Assembly (NCBI GenBank): GCA_012837885.1
Contig: DUQI01000070.1
Location: 1-55,641, forward strand
DNA from: Fastidiosipila sp.
GTDB taxonomy: Bacteria > Bacillota > Clostridia > Saccharofermentanales > DTU023
Direction of reading: 5' to 3'
DNA: 55,641 bases
Of the stretch, positions 37,958 through 48,290 are shown piece by piece. Under the pieces are notes generated by a model. It saw nothing but the letters and a program-made list of their open reading frames with translations, was not told the DNA's origin and made no database searches. The position numbers and the translations under genes were made by a program. Position 1 is the stretch's first letter; each line of letters starts with the position of its first letter.

Positions 37958-38696
37958 ACTGTTCTACTTTCTCCTGATTTTGCATCTATTGGCTGATTTT
38001 CATTTACAGACGGAAGCGATGGCCGAACATAAGGCGGCTTCTTTCAGCGGGGTCCTTATTCATGCCCGCGTGCTCGCGCTGGTCGCTCTTTTCGGTGCGA
38101 TCCTGCTCGCTGCGTTCGGTACACCTATTATGTTATCGGTACTTCTTATGGCCGTCTTGTTTCTCTTTCATTTCCTGCTCGACACCTTAAAGTACTATCT
38201 CGGCACCGTCTTTTCCGGAGCCAGAGCCGACGCCTCGCTCTTCGTGTTAGACCAGGGCCTTCATATCTTTCTCATCTGGCTTTTTGCGGACGTCGTGTTG
38301 ACACAGATGGATCTGCAGCATCAGATATTGTTTGACATTCCTCACGGCTGGCTGAGCTGGCTGTTGCTCGCGCTCATCGTTACCAAGCCGGCCAATGTGT
38401 CGTTTAAGAAGATGTTCGTCAGGTATCAGGTGCAGGAGTCTTTAGACGATGAGAACGGCAGGTCGTTTCCCGAACCGGGTGCCGGTGCCCTGATCGGCAA
38501 TTTGGAACGCCTGCTTTCGATCCTCTTCATGGGCGTCGGACAGTATGCGGCCATCGGGCTCGTCTTTACGGCCAAATCGATCGCCAGATTCCGCCAGATC
38601 GAGCAAAACAAACGCTTTGCCGAGTACTATCTGATCGGTACCTTATACTCGATGCTGTATGCCGTCGGTGCTTACGCCTTGATCTTTTTCAGTTGA
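37947..38696 (+). CDS. DUF3307 membrane protein
   Basis: LLILHLLADFHLQTEAMAEHKA motif; overlaps satD. Confidence 0.82.
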   Translation: MSIELFYFLLILHLLADFHLQTEAMAEHKAASFSGVLIHARVLALVALFGAILLAAFGTPIMLSVLLMAVLFLFHFLLDTLKYYLGTVFSGARADASLFVLDQGLHIFLIWLFADVVLTQMDLQHQILFDIPHGWLSWLLLALIVTKPANVSFKKMFVRYQVQESLDDENGRSFPEPGAGALIGNLERLLSILFMGVGQYAAIGLVFTAKSIARFRQIEQNKRFAEYYLIGTLYSMLYAVGAYALIFFS

Positions 38697-38720
38697 GATG
38701 GGACTTCGTCAACCTTTGCA

Positions 38721-38749
38721 TTGACGCTGTATGTCAAAACGCCTACACT
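38721..38749 (+). promoter_or_regulatory. Sigma-70-type promoter
   Basis: TTGACG-17 nt-TACACT upstream of ORF 38787. Confidence 0.6.
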
Positions 38750-38786
38750 TATTAATACCTTGAATCTAATGAAAGAGGTGACTTAA

Positions 38787-39218
38787 ATGAGAAGAGGTCA
38801 AATGGGCATCGGTTTGAAACTGTTTGCCATCGCGGCGTTCGCCTGCGTCATTTTCGAATGGACGATCCCGCTGTTTTTAGTGATAGGTTACGCGTTCATT
38901 TTTGAAAAAGACACATGGCTCTCCCAACAGGTGGTGCAGGCCGGTGTGCTTTACGGATCGTATAAATTTGCGGTTCTCGTGTTCAGAGACTGGATTTTCG
39001 GTCTTTTGGCTCAGCTATTCGGAGCAGCCAAAGCTTTCCGTGCTCAGAGTGCAATGCTGACCGTCGGCAATGTGTTCGGCACGATTTTCTATGTTGCGAT
39101 GATCCTGCTCAGTATCTGGGCGATCGTGCGGCTCTGTCAGGAGAAGGACGCGTCGGTTCCGGTCGCCTCGAGTGTGGCGAAAAAACTGGTCCCGGGCGCT
39201 GTCAATCCGGAGATCTGA
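38787..39218 (+). CDS. Hypothetical membrane protein
   Basis: ORF with AGAGGTG RBS and several hydrophobic segments; no family recognised. Confidence 0.7.
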   Translation: MRRGQMGIGLKLFAIAAFACVIFEWTIPLFLVIGYAFIFEKDTWLSQQVVQAGVLYGSYKFAVLVFRDWIFGLLAQLFGAAKAFRAQSAMLTVGNVFGTIFYVAMILLSIWAIVRLCQEKDASVPVASSVAKKLVPGAVNPEI

Positions 39219-39243
39219 TCTGCAACATCCGATGTTGTCTAAG

Positions 39244-39275
39244 CCGGGCGAATCGTCTCGATTCGCCCGCATTTT
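39244..39275 (+). terminator. Rho-independent terminator
   Basis: GGGCGAATCG-TCT-CGATTCGCCC followed by GCATTTT. Confidence 0.8.
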
Positions 39276-39353
39276 CATGCCGTCGGACTTGCGGCCTGTG
39301 CTAAGATAATGGTCACGCCTAGTGCGAAGAATCTGCCGGAGGGCCGGAATAAG

Positions 39354-40157
39354 TTGAACGATAAGTTAACGCTGTATGGCTTCAACAATCTGACAAAAAC
39401 GTTGAGTTTCAACATCTACGACGTGTGCTACGCCAAGACGAGTCGTGAACAGCGCGATTACCTCGCGTATATCGACGAACAGTACAATTCGGAGCGGCTG
39501 ACAGCCATCTTGCTGCATGTCACGAAGATGATCGGCGCGCATGTATTGAATATCTCGAAACAGGACTATGAGCCTCAGGGAGCCTCCGTCAACATTCTGA
39601 TCGCAGAACAGCCGGTACCTGAAGCAGACGTCGATCCGTCGAATAACAAGGGTGTTTTGCCGACGAACGGCGAGACGATTCATGCCCATTTGGACAAGAG
39701 CCATGTGACGGTGCATACGTTCCCTGAATCGCATCCGAACAAGGCGATCTCGACGTTTCGGGTCGATATCGACGTCGCCACCTGCGGTACGGTGTCCCCG
39801 TTGCAGGCGTTAAACTATCTGATCTCGAGTTTTGATTCCGACATCATCACGATCGATTACCGGGTGCGCGGTTTTACACGTGACACGGAAGGTCGTAAAC
39901 ACTTTCTCGATCATCCGATTACCTCGATCCAGAATTTTATCGACAATGAGACGTTGGCCCGCTACGATGCGACCGATGTCAACGTCTACCAGTCGAATCT
40001 TTTCCATACGAAGCTGATGATCAGCGAGATCAATCTGCAAAACTATCTGTTTAATACGGATGCCTACGAACTGCCGCCGAAGCGACGCCTGCAGATTACG
40101 GAAGCGTTGCAGCGCGAAATGATCGAAATTTACAGCGGCATGAACATCTATGACTGA
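39354..40157 (+). CDS. speD: S-adenosylmethionine decarboxylase proenzyme, SpeD class 1
   Basis: LTLYGFNNLTKTLSFNIYDVCYAKT; HLDKSHVTVHTFPESHP cleavage region; likely TTG start after GGAGGG (ORF extends to ATG 39309). Confidence 0.92.
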   Translation: MNDKLTLYGFNNLTKTLSFNIYDVCYAKTSREQRDYLAYIDEQYNSERLTAILLHVTKMIGAHVLNISKQDYEPQGASVNILIAEQPVPEADVDPSNNKGVLPTNGETIHAHLDKSHVTVHTFPESHPNKAISTFRVDIDVATCGTVSPLQALNYLISSFDSDIITIDYRVRGFTRDTEGRKHFLDHPITSIQNFIDNETLARYDATDVNVYQSNLFHTKLMISEINLQNYLFNTDAYELPPKRRLQITEALQREMIEIYSGMNIYD

Positions 40158-40159
40158 CG

Positions 40160-41626
40160 ATGAGCACGCGCACGTTCCAACTCGATCAGGATCAGGCGCC
40201 GCTCCATCGGGCGCTTCTGCGCTATCGCAAACGGCGTATCGTCTCGTTTGATGTCCCGGGGCATAAGCAGGGCAGAGCGACACCTGAATTAACCGAGTTT
40301 TTAGGGGCGAACTGCCTGTCCGTAGACGTCAATTCGATGGCGATGCTCGATAATCTGATCCATCCGATCAGCGTGATTAAGGAAGCGGAAGTGCTGGCTG
40401 CCGACGCCTTCGGCGCCGCAGCCGCCTATTTTATCGTGAACGGTACCTCGGCTGCCGTGCAGGCGATGATCCTCGCGTCCTTGAATCCCGGCGACAAGAT
40501 CATCATGCCGCGAAATGTCCACCGCTCCGCGATCAACGCCTTGATCCTGGCGCGTGCCGTGCCTGTCTACGTCAATCCCGGTCTCGATATCGAGCTCGGG
40601 ATTCCGCTCGGTATGGCTTTCAAGGATGTCAAGGCGGCGATCGAAAAGCATCCGGACGCCAAAGCCGTCTTGATCAACAATCCGACCTACTACGGGGTCT
40701 GTCCCGACGTCAAACGCTTGGCGGATCTGGCACATGAAAACGATATGCGTCTGCTGGTCGACGAAGCGCACGGTACACACTTTTATTTCAGTGACGATCT
40801 GCCTTTGGCCGGCATGGACGGCGGTGCCGACTTCAGTGCCATCTCGCTTCATAAGACCGGCGGATCGTTGACCCAGAGCTCGATGCTTCTGGTCGGTAAA
40901 CGGGTGATGGAAGACGCCGGCTACGTCAGACAGATTATCAATCTGACGCAGACGACGAGTGCTTCCTATCTCCTAATGTCCTCCCTTGATCTGGCGAGAA
41001 AAAATCTGGCGTTAAACGGCGCTGCCATCTTTTCGCGTGTCATCCAGCAGGCGGATTACGCGAGGGAAGAGATCAATCAGATCGGCGGCTATTACGCGTT
41101 TTCCAAGGAGCGCTGTGACGGCGACGCGTTCTTTTCGTTCGATGAGACGAAGCTCTCCGTGCACACCAGAAGCATGGGACTGTCCGGTATGGAAGTCTAT
41201 GAGCGCTTGCGCGACGAGTACGACATCCAAGTCGAGTTCGGCGATCTCGGTAATTTCCTCGCGATCGTCTCAATCGGGGATCGCCCGGTGGCGATCGAAC
41301 GCCTGATCGCAGCTTTGTCCGAAATCTATCGGCTTGAACGACGTGATCCGAGAGGCCTGATGGCCAACGAATATATTGAACCGCATGTGGCGATGACGCC
41401 GGCTGAGGCCTTCTACGCAAAGGCCGAGCAGTTACCGTTGAAAGACTGCATCGATCGTGTATGTGCCGAGTTCGTCATGTGCTATCCGCCCGGTATCCCG
41501 ATTCTGGCGCCAGGTGAATTAGTCACGAAGGAAGCGCTCGATTACATCAGTTATGCAAAATCGATCGGCAGCAACATGACGGGTACCGAAGACTTGGCTG
41601 TCGAGAAGTTATACGTGGTGATATGA
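40160..41626 (+). CDS. speA: Orn/Lys/Arg decarboxylase family, probable arginine decarboxylase
   Basis: FDVPGHKQGR, FIVNGTSAAVQAMI, DEAHGTHFYF, SLHKTGGSLTQSS PLP-Lys; located with agmatinase, which suggests arginine as substrate. Confidence 0.82.
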   Translation: MSTRTFQLDQDQAPLHRALLRYRKRRIVSFDVPGHKQGRATPELTEFLGANCLSVDVNSMAMLDNLIHPISVIKEAEVLAADAFGAAAAYFIVNGTSAAVQAMILASLNPGDKIIMPRNVHRSAINALILARAVPVYVNPGLDIELGIPLGMAFKDVKAAIEKHPDAKAVLINNPTYYGVCPDVKRLADLAHENDMRLLVDEAHGTHFYFSDDLPLAGMDGGADFSAISLHKTGGSLTQSSMLLVGKRVMEDAGYVRQIINLTQTTSASYLLMSSLDLARKNLALNGAAIFSRVIQQADYAREEINQIGGYYAFSKERCDGDAFFSFDETKLSVHTRSMGLSGMEVYERLRDEYDIQVEFGDLGNFLAIVSIGDRPVAIERLIAALSEIYRLERRDPRGLMANEYIEPHVAMTPAEAFYAKAEQLPLKDCIDRVCAEFVMCYPPGIPILAPGELVTKEALDYISYAKSIGSNMTGTEDLAVEKLYVVI

Positions 41627-42483
41627 ACAGATACGAATTATGGTTTAACGAATTTCATACGGAGCATGTGACGTTCTCATTTCGCGTCGATCGTCAACTG
41701 CTTCAGAAGACGTCCGATTTTCAGCGCATCGAGATTCTCGAAACGCCGGAGTTCGGCCGCGTGTTGATCCTGGACGGCATCATCATGTGTACGGAGAAAG
41801 ATGAATTCATCTACCACGACATGATCGTCCATGTGCCGATGGCCGTGCACCCCGAGGTGAAGAAGGTGCTCCTGATCGGCGGCGGCGACGGTGGTGCACT
41901 GAGAGAACTCTGCCGCTACGAGACGATTGAATCGATCGAGATTGTCGAGATCGACCTCGACGTCGTCAATGCGGCGAAAGAGTTTTTGCCGACGATGGCG
42001 ACCTCCTATGACGATCCGCGCGTCAACCTGATTATCGCTGACGGCCTGCGCTACGTGCGACGAAAAGAAAACGTCTATGATCTGATCATCGTCGATTCGA
42101 CCGACCCGTTCGGTCCCGGCGAGAGCCTCTTTACGAAAGAGTTTTACGGCAACTGCTATAAATCGCTCAAAGACGACGGCATACTTGTCAATCAGCACGA
42201 AAGTCCGTTCTACGGGCAGGAGGCGAGAGAGGCGCGGCTGACCCACCGGCGGATGAAGTCGGTCTTCGATCTGAGCCGCGTCTACCAGGCCCATATACCG
42301 ACGTATCCGTCCGGTCACTGGCTGTTCGGCTTTTCCTCGAAAGGTCTCGACCCGATCAAAGACTTCGACGCCGACCGCTGGAATGCGCTCGGGCTTCGCA
42401 CCAAATACTACAATACGGATATCCATGTCGGCTCGTTCATGCTGCCGAACTACGTATTGGAACTGATCGGAGAATTATCGTGA
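41623..42483 (+). CDS. speE: Spermidine synthase
   Basis: YHDMIVHVPM, LLIGGGDGGALREL, DSTDPFGPGESLFTKEFY. Confidence 0.94.
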   Translation: MNRYELWFNEFHTEHVTFSFRVDRQLLQKTSDFQRIEILETPEFGRVLILDGIIMCTEKDEFIYHDMIVHVPMAVHPEVKKVLLIGGGDGGALRELCRYETIESIEIVEIDLDVVNAAKEFLPTMATSYDDPRVNLIIADGLRYVRRKENVYDLIIVDSTDPFGPGESLFTKEFYGNCYKSLKDDGILVNQHESPFYGQEAREARLTHRRMKSVFDLSRVYQAHIPTYPSGHWLFGFSSKGLDPIKDFDADRWNALGLRTKYYNTDIHVGSFMLPNYVLELIGELS

Positions 42484-43331
42484 GCGAACTTAAGCCTCGT
42501 ACCTTCTGCGGTATGGAGACGCCGCCGGAAGCGTCCGATATCGTGATCTACGGTGCACCGTTTGACGGGACGACGAGCTTTCGTCCCGGCACGCGTTATG
42601 CGCCGGAGCGGATGCGACTCGAATCGTGGGGGCTGGAGACGTACAGTCCGTATCAGGATCTCGATCTCGAGGACTTCTTAATCGGCGATGCCGGCGATCT
42701 CGATTTACCGATGGGTGATGTCGCCGCGGCGCTCGATCAGATAGAGACGTTTGCCGACTCGTTGTTTGCCAAGAAAAAACGCCCGGTCATGCTCGGCGGC
42801 GAGCACAGCCTGACACTCGGCCAGCTGAGAGCGGCGCTCACTTTTTATCCCGACCTGCATATCATCCAGTTCGATGCGCACACCGATTTGCGCCACGAAT
42901 ATTATGGTCAACCGTTGTCGCATGCGTCGGTGATGCGGCGTGTCGCCGATATCCTGCCGGAGGGACACATCCATCAATTTGGCATTCGCTCCGGTTTGAA
43001 AGAGGAGTTTCACTTCGCGAGGGAGCACCTGAACTTTCATCCGTTCACCCTCGACGATTTGGAAGCGACACTGTCCGAACTGTCCGATAAGCCGCTCTAT
43101 GTCACGATCGATCTCGATGTGCTCGATCCGTCAGTCTTTCCCGGAACCGGTACACCGGAACCGGGTGGCGTCTCCTATCTCGACTTGCAGAAGGCCGTGA
43201 TCGCTTTTAGAAACAGTCGGGTGATAGCGGCCGATATCATGGAATTGTCGCCGCCTCTCGATCAGAGCGGCGCGTCGACCGCGGTCGCCTGCAAGATTCT
43301 GCGCGAACTCGTCCTGGCGATCGCAAAATAG
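42480..43331 (+). CDS. speB: Agmatinase
   Basis: Ureohydrolase motifs GGEHSLTLGQ, IQFDAHTDLR, TIDLDVLDPSVFPGTGTPEPGG. Confidence 0.94.
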   Translation: MSELKPRTFCGMETPPEASDIVIYGAPFDGTTSFRPGTRYAPERMRLESWGLETYSPYQDLDLEDFLIGDAGDLDLPMGDVAAALDQIETFADSLFAKKKRPVMLGGEHSLTLGQLRAALTFYPDLHIIQFDAHTDLRHEYYGQPLSHASVMRRVADILPEGHIHQFGIRSGLKEEFHFAREHLNFHPFTLDDLEATLSELSDKPLYVTIDLDVLDPSVFPGTGTPEPGGVSYLDLQKAVIAFRNSRVIAADIMELSPPLDQSGASTAVACKILRELVLAIAK

Positions 43332-43441
43332 CGCTATCGTCAAGATGACATAACATCAACCCGGCTGTTGTCTGTTTTTTGCCAAAAACCTTGTGAACAA
43401 GGCTGTTTCATGGTAGTTTCTTTTCAAAGGGGGTGCCTGTT

Positions 43442-43975
43442 ATGACGCACATTTTGTTGTCGTTAAAGACATTCGTTTTTGCCTTCGTTTTTCTTGCCTC
43501 CAGTTTGATCATCCGGCCGATGCTGTCCGATCCGCTGCCCGTCAAGGTCGACGATCCGGTGGAGATCAGTCAGGAAGCGGCTCTCGATGTCGACACGCTC
43601 GTCGCCGAAAGCGACCTGATCGTCGTCGGCCATATTGTCGACCGTCCGCAGATCAAGGAAAACACGGCGTATCAGGAATACTTCCGGGTCAAGGTGCTAC
43701 TGCCTCTGCGCGGGGAAGCAAAAAGCGGCGATCTACTCGATCTCGCCTATCAGCAGGTGACGGATCCCGAAGCGTTCTATCTGACGTTTCGTAACCGGAA
43801 TAAGGAAGCGATATTCTTCCTGCAGGAAAAAGACGGCATATACGTGCCGACCGGTGGAACCGCCGGGCTTATCGCCGTCGAAGACGGACAACTGTTGCCA
43901 AGCAGTGCGTTCAGCCTGGCCTTCGATATGCCGGAAGATGCCAAGGTTTTGGCCGAACAGATCCTGAACCATTGA
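43442..43975 (+). CDS. Hypothetical secreted/membrane-anchored protein
   Basis: N-terminal hydrophobic segment, RBS AAAGGGGG, no family recognised. Confidence 0.65.
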   Translation: MTHILLSLKTFVFAFVFLASSLIIRPMLSDPLPVKVDDPVEISQEAALDVDTLVAESDLIVVGHIVDRPQIKENTAYQEYFRVKVLLPLRGEAKSGDLLDLAYQQVTDPEAFYLTFRNRNKEAIFFLQEKDGIYVPTGGTAGLIAVEDGQLLPSSAFSLAFDMPEDAKVLAEQILNH

Positions 43976-44019
43976 GTTTTAGGCCGCGTTGACTGACGTC
44001 TGAATCGGTGATACGCTGG

Positions 44020-44205
44020 CGACACAAATGAATAGCACGTGTATCCGCCGCAAGGCCAGCCTAGATGGCTGAGGGAATCGGATGAAATTTCCGAACTATC
44101 CCAGTAACCGTGAAGCTGACGCGCGAGCAATGGCCACTGTATGTTTACGGGAAGGCGCTCGCAAGGATGAAGCAAAGTCGGGAAACCTGTTTACTGTTTG
44201 ACTCC
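44020..44205 (+). ncRNA. Cobalamin (AdoCbl) riboswitch
   Basis: GGGAATcGGaTGAAA...CCAGTAACCGTGAAGC...GCCACTGTA...CGGGAAGG...GGATGAAGCaaAGTCGGGAAACCTG (B12 box); upstream of btuF-like gene. Confidence 0.9.
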
Positions 44206-44236
44206 TGGGGTTGGGAACGCTTTTACCTGTCTAAAT

Positions 44237-44264
44237 AGCCGTCCGACTGAAGGGCGGCTTTTTT
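44237..44264 (+). terminator. Intrinsic terminator downstream of the riboswitch aptamer
   Basis: AGCCGTCC-GACTGA-GGGCGGCT-TTTTT. Confidence 0.8.
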
Positions 44265-44311
44265 CGTAGCTCCTTGGGCCTGTTCATTTGAATACGTACG
44301 TGGAGGCATTT

Positions 44312-45394
44312 ATGCACCTGAAAAAAACCCTTCTCTCATTGACTCTTGTCGTCTTGCTTTTGTTGTCCGCCTGCGGACCGGCGACCGTACAAACGACGGC
44401 TCCGCCGACAGACGAGCCGACGTCAGCCGTGACGACCGTTCAGACGGATCCGGTGGAAACGGAAACGGAACCGCCTGCTACCGAAACGGATCCGCCCGCA
44501 ACGGAGCCTGCCGACAGCGAGCCGGCGGAATCGACAAAACCGGCTGAAGCCGGCACCCCGATTGTCATTAAGGATATGGCCGACCGTGAAGTGACGCTGG
44601 AAAAAGCGGCGGAACGAATCGTTGCGGTCATGCCGTCCGACGTCGAGATTATCTTTGCGCTCAACGCCGGCGACCGTCTGGTCGGTCGTGGTCAATACGC
44701 CGATTACCCGGAAGCGGCGCTCGAGATCGCCGAGGTGTCCTCGGGACAGGAATTAAACGCAGAACAGGTCCTGGCCTTGGAGCCGGATCTCGTTTTGCTC
44801 ACGACGATGGCGCAAAACACCGACCAGCTCGAGATGATTGAGAAAGCCGGCGTTAAAGTCGCCGTCAGCGATGCCCAGGATATCGAAGGCGTCTATGAAG
44901 CGATCAAGATGATCGGCACGTTGCTCGGTGAAGAGGAAAAAGCCGAGGCGTTGACGGCCGACATGAAAGCGCGTTTCGCCGCGCTCGAAGAAAAAGCGAA
45001 GAAGATCGATAAGTCTGAAAAGGGCACCGTGTACTTCGAAGTATCACCGCTCGAGTTCGGGCTGTGGACCGCCGGTGACAACACCTTTATGCAGGAGATC
45101 GCGACGATGCTCGGTTACGAGAATGCGTTTGCCGATGTCGATGGCTGGGGTGAGATCTCGGAAGAGCAGGTCTTGTCGCGCGATCCGGACACGATCGTGA
45201 CGGTCGCGATGTATTTCGGTGAAGGTCCGAAACCTGATGAAGAGATCGCCGGCAGAACCGGTTGGGATGAATTGAAAGCCGTCAAAGAAAAACGTATTTT
45301 CATGGCTAATTCCGATGAGTTTTCGAGGCCCGGTCCGCGACTCGCAGACGGTGCCGAAGCGTTATTTGACTTCTTCTATCCGGATCACGATTAA
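44312..45394 (+). CDS. btuF: Cobalamin/iron-complex ABC transporter substrate-binding lipoprotein BtuF-like
   Basis: Lipobox LLLSACG, Thr/Glu/Pro-rich linker, AERIVAVMPSDVEIIFAL; riboswitch control. Confidence 0.85.
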   Translation: MHLKKTLLSLTLVVLLLLSACGPATVQTTAPPTDEPTSAVTTVQTDPVETETEPPATETDPPATEPADSEPAESTKPAEAGTPIVIKDMADREVTLEKAAERIVAVMPSDVEIIFALNAGDRLVGRGQYADYPEAALEIAEVSSGQELNAEQVLALEPDLVLLTTMAQNTDQLEMIEKAGVKVAVSDAQDIEGVYEAIKMIGTLLGEEEKAEALTADMKARFAALEEKAKKIDKSEKGTVYFEVSPLEFGLWTAGDNTFMQEIATMLGYENAFADVDGWGEISEEQVLSRDPDTIVTVAMYFGEGPKPDEEIAGRTGWDELKAVKEKRIFMANSDEFSRPGPRLADGAEALFDFFYPDHD

Positions 45395-45397
45395 TTG

Positions 45398-46423
45398 ATG
45401 AAAACAGGCGACAGATTCAGCGCGGTGCAGTACGTGGGGATGATTCTCCTCGTGCTGGCCGCGCTCGCTGTCTGTCTGTCACTCGGCAGCGTATCGATCT
45501 CCCTCGATACGATAGGAAAAGCGCTCGGAAAGTTCTTTTCTCAAGCCGACATAAACTCTCCGCTGGAGCGGATCATCGTCTTTGTGCGGTTGCCGCGTGT
45601 CCTGGCTGTCGCCTTGAGCGGAGCCGCCCTTTCCTTATGCGGCGTGGCGATGCAGGGACTTCTGCGAAATCCTCTGGCCGACGGTTCGACGCTCGGCGTC
45701 TCGTCCGGTGCCAGTCTCGGGGCTGTGCTGACGATCGCGTTCGGCTTCAACGTACCGGGATTCGCCCTGTTCGGACGGGTCGGCATGGCGGTGTTATTCG
45801 CCTTCTTGTCCCTCGTTTTGATTCTTTCGCTCGCTTATCGGCTCGACCGACAGCTTTCAACCCATACGATTATCCTGATCGGGATTGTCTACTCGATGTT
45901 CGCCGCCGCGTTAATGAGTCTTGTTCTGGCGATTGCCAAAGATCGCGTGCGCGACATCGTGTTCTGGACGATGGGCTCTCTAGCCGGGACCGATCTGCCG
46001 CATGTACTACTACTCGCCGTCTCATTGATTATCGTCTCGATCGTGCTGTTTCGCCTGCGTACCGAACTCAATGCGTTCGCCATCGGTGAGTCGAATGCCG
46101 AGACGATCGGTGTCAACGTGAGAGCGGTGAAGCTCACGGTGCTTATCGTAGCCTCCGTACTGATCGGGGTGACCGTGGCGATCGGAGGAACGATCGGCTT
46201 TGTCGGACTCGTCGTGCCGCACATGGTGCGTCTCGTCGTCGGACCGAATCACCAGCGTCTTGTACCGGCAAGCCTTTTCGGCGGTGCCATCTTCCTGCTG
46301 TTCGCCGATCTCGTCGCGCGTACGATCGTCAGTCCGCTAGAGTTGCCGATCGGTGTGATCACGTCGCTCGTCGGTGCCGTCGTCTTCGTGTTCTTGTTCT
46401 GGCGTCAGGTGAGAGCCGCATGA
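45398..46423 (+). CDS. btuC: Cobalamin ABC transporter permease BtuC-like
   Basis: FecCD motifs: RLPRVLAVALSGAALSLCGVAMQGLLRNPLADGSTLGVSSGA; GFVGLVVPHMVRL. Confidence 0.9.
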   Translation: MKTGDRFSAVQYVGMILLVLAALAVCLSLGSVSISLDTIGKALGKFFSQADINSPLERIIVFVRLPRVLAVALSGAALSLCGVAMQGLLRNPLADGSTLGVSSGASLGAVLTIAFGFNVPGFALFGRVGMAVLFAFLSLVLILSLAYRLDRQLSTHTIILIGIVYSMFAAALMSLVLAIAKDRVRDIVFWTMGSLAGTDLPHVLLLAVSLIIVSIVLFRLRTELNAFAIGESNAETIGVNVRAVKLTVLIVASVLIGVTVAIGGTIGFVGLVVPHMVRLVVGPNHQRLVPASLFGGAIFLLFADLVARTIVSPLELPIGVITSLVGAVVFVFLFWRQVRAA

Positions 46424-47175
46424 TGCTCGAGGTAAAAAACGTGTCGGTCGCCTACGGGCGGATCGAGATTGTCAAAGACGTCTCATTCTCCGTCGCTCCC
46501 GGTGACTGGCTGATGCTCGTAGGGCCGAACGGCGCCGGCAAGTCAACGTTACTGAATGCGATCGCCCGACTCGCGCCGAGCACAGGGCAGATAACCCTCG
46601 ACAGGCGACCGATCGAGGACCTGAAGCCGGCCGAGCGTGCCACGAAAATGGGGCTTTTACGGCAGGATAATCCGGTCGGTTATCACTTTTCGATCGAAGA
46701 GATCGCCGAGCTCGGTCTCTATGCCAAAAGAGCCGGTTGGCTCTCGACGAAACAACGAGACGACGACAAGGTCGAGCAGGCACTTCGTATGGTCGGTCTG
46801 TGGGAGATGCGTAGACAATCGGCCTTGACACTTTCCGGCGGTGAGCTGCAGCGCGCCTTTCTCGCTCAGCTCTTTGTCCAGGATCCGCCTCTGCTTTTGC
46901 TCGATGAGCCGACGAGTCATCTCGATTTCAATTATCAGATCCAGACGCTCGAGTTACTCGACCGCTGGCGGCAGGAAGAAGGGCGCGCCATCGTCAGCGT
47001 CATGCACGATCTGTCGCTGGCCAGAAAGTTCGGCAGCCATGCTCTGTTGCTGAACAAAGGTGTCGCGCACGGTTTCGGTCCGCTCGAGGAGATCTTGGAC
47101 GATCAGCATCTGAACGATGTGTACGGTCTCGATGTGAGGCGTTTCATGAAGACGCTGCTTGAGCAGTGGCAGTGA
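46420..47175 (+). CDS. btuD: Cobalamin ABC transporter ATP-binding protein BtuD-like
   Basis: GPNGAGKSTLLNAIARL; LSGGELQRAFLAQLF; LLLDEPTSHLDF. Confidence 0.9.
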   Translation: MMLEVKNVSVAYGRIEIVKDVSFSVAPGDWLMLVGPNGAGKSTLLNAIARLAPSTGQITLDRRPIEDLKPAERATKMGLLRQDNPVGYHFSIEEIAELGLYAKRAGWLSTKQRDDDKVEQALRMVGLWEMRRQSALTLSGGELQRAFLAQLFVQDPPLLLLDEPTSHLDFNYQIQTLELLDRWRQEEGRAIVSVMHDLSLARKFGSHALLLNKGVAHGFGPLEEILDDQHLNDVYGLDVRRFMKTLLEQWQ

Positions 47176-47240
47176 ATTTAACTATGTTTGCTAAATGATA
47201 GGTTAAGGAATAAATTGAAAGTATTGGAAGGATACGAAAG

Positions 47241-48290
47241 ATGAATGTGAGAGACACGTTAAAGCTGGAGCAGGTGCCTGTGAGCGATCGAGAGGCCGAA
47301 GAAGCGGCGTTTGCCAAGTGGAATACGCTGGCCAAGCCGATCGGCAGTCTGGGGCGGATCGAAACGATGATCGCGCGCATGGCCGGGATACAGGGAACAG
47401 CCGACGTTCAGGCGAAACCGCGACGTCTGATCGTCGCCTGTGCCGACAACGGTGTGGTGAAGCAGGGCGTCGCCGCGACGCCGCCTGACATCACGGCGGT
47501 CATGGCCGAGCAGATCGCCGGCGGCAAATCGGCGGTCGCGCTGATGGCGAAATGGAATGACTGCGATATGAAAGTATATGACATCGGCATGTTCCGTCGC
47601 GGCCATTGCTCTGCCCTGATCGACTGCCATCTGATGGACGGCACGAATGACTTTTCGGTCGAACCGGCGATGCCTGAAACGGTCGCCATAGAGGCGATCC
47701 GGCTCGGCATCGAAGCGGTCAAAACGGCTGCCCGAGACGGCATCAAGCTGCTCGCGACCGGCGAGATGGGCATCGGCAATACGACGACGACGGCCGCTGT
47801 CGCTGCCGCACTTTTGAATGTCGATGCGTCGGTGATGACGGGGCGCGGTGCCGGACTGACAAACGAAGCGTATGAGAGAAAGATCGGTGTCGTGCAAAAG
47901 GCCATCGAGGATCATCAACTGAGTGCGTCCGATCCGCTGAAGATTCTCTCGTCTGTCGGCGGCCTCGATATTGCGATGCTCGCAGGTGTCTTTATCGGCG
48001 CCGCACTATACCGCATTCCGGTGATTATCGACGGAGTCATCTCATCGGTGTCGGCCCTGCTCGCGGAGCGGCTTGTGCCCGGCGTACGCTACGCCTATCT
48101 GGCAAGCCATATGTCTTCCGAACCGGCCGCCTCGTTGATACTCAATGCGTTGGAGATGACACCGTTCATCGATGCCGGTATGCGACTCGGCGAAGGCACC
48201 GGAGCGGTCGCCTTGATGCCCTTGATCGATATGGCGATTGATCTTTATCAGCACCTGATCACGTTTGACGATATAGGGATGGTTCCGTAG
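47241..48290 (+). CDS. cobT: Nicotinate-nucleotide-dimethylbenzimidazole phosphoribosyltransferase
   Basis: KPIGSLGRIE, CADNGVVKQGVA, TGEMGIGNTTTTAAV, SHMSSEPAA, LGEGTGAV. Confidence 0.94.
   Translation: MNVRDTLKLEQVPVSDREAEEAAFAKWNTLAKPIGSLGRIETMIARMAGIQGTADVQAKPRRLIVACADNGVVKQGVAATPPDITAVMAEQIAGGKSAVALMAKWNDCDMKVYDIGMFRRGHCSALIDCHLMDGTNDFSVEPAMPETVAIEAIRLGIEAVKTAARDGIKLLATGEMGIGNTTTTAAVAAALLNVDASVMTGRGAGLTNEAYERKIGVVQKAIEDHQLSASDPLKILSSVGGLDIAMLAGVFIGAALYRIPVIIDGVISSVSALLAERLVPGVRYAYLASHMSSEPAASLILNALEMTPFIDAGMRLGEGTGAVALMPLIDMAIDLYQHLITFDDIGMVP

Noticed and set aside
43390-43420. Terminator between speB and ORF 43442 (CCTTGTGAACAAGG-CTGTTTC)
   Set aside because: Short 5-bp stem and interrupted T-tract; too weak to call as a feature.
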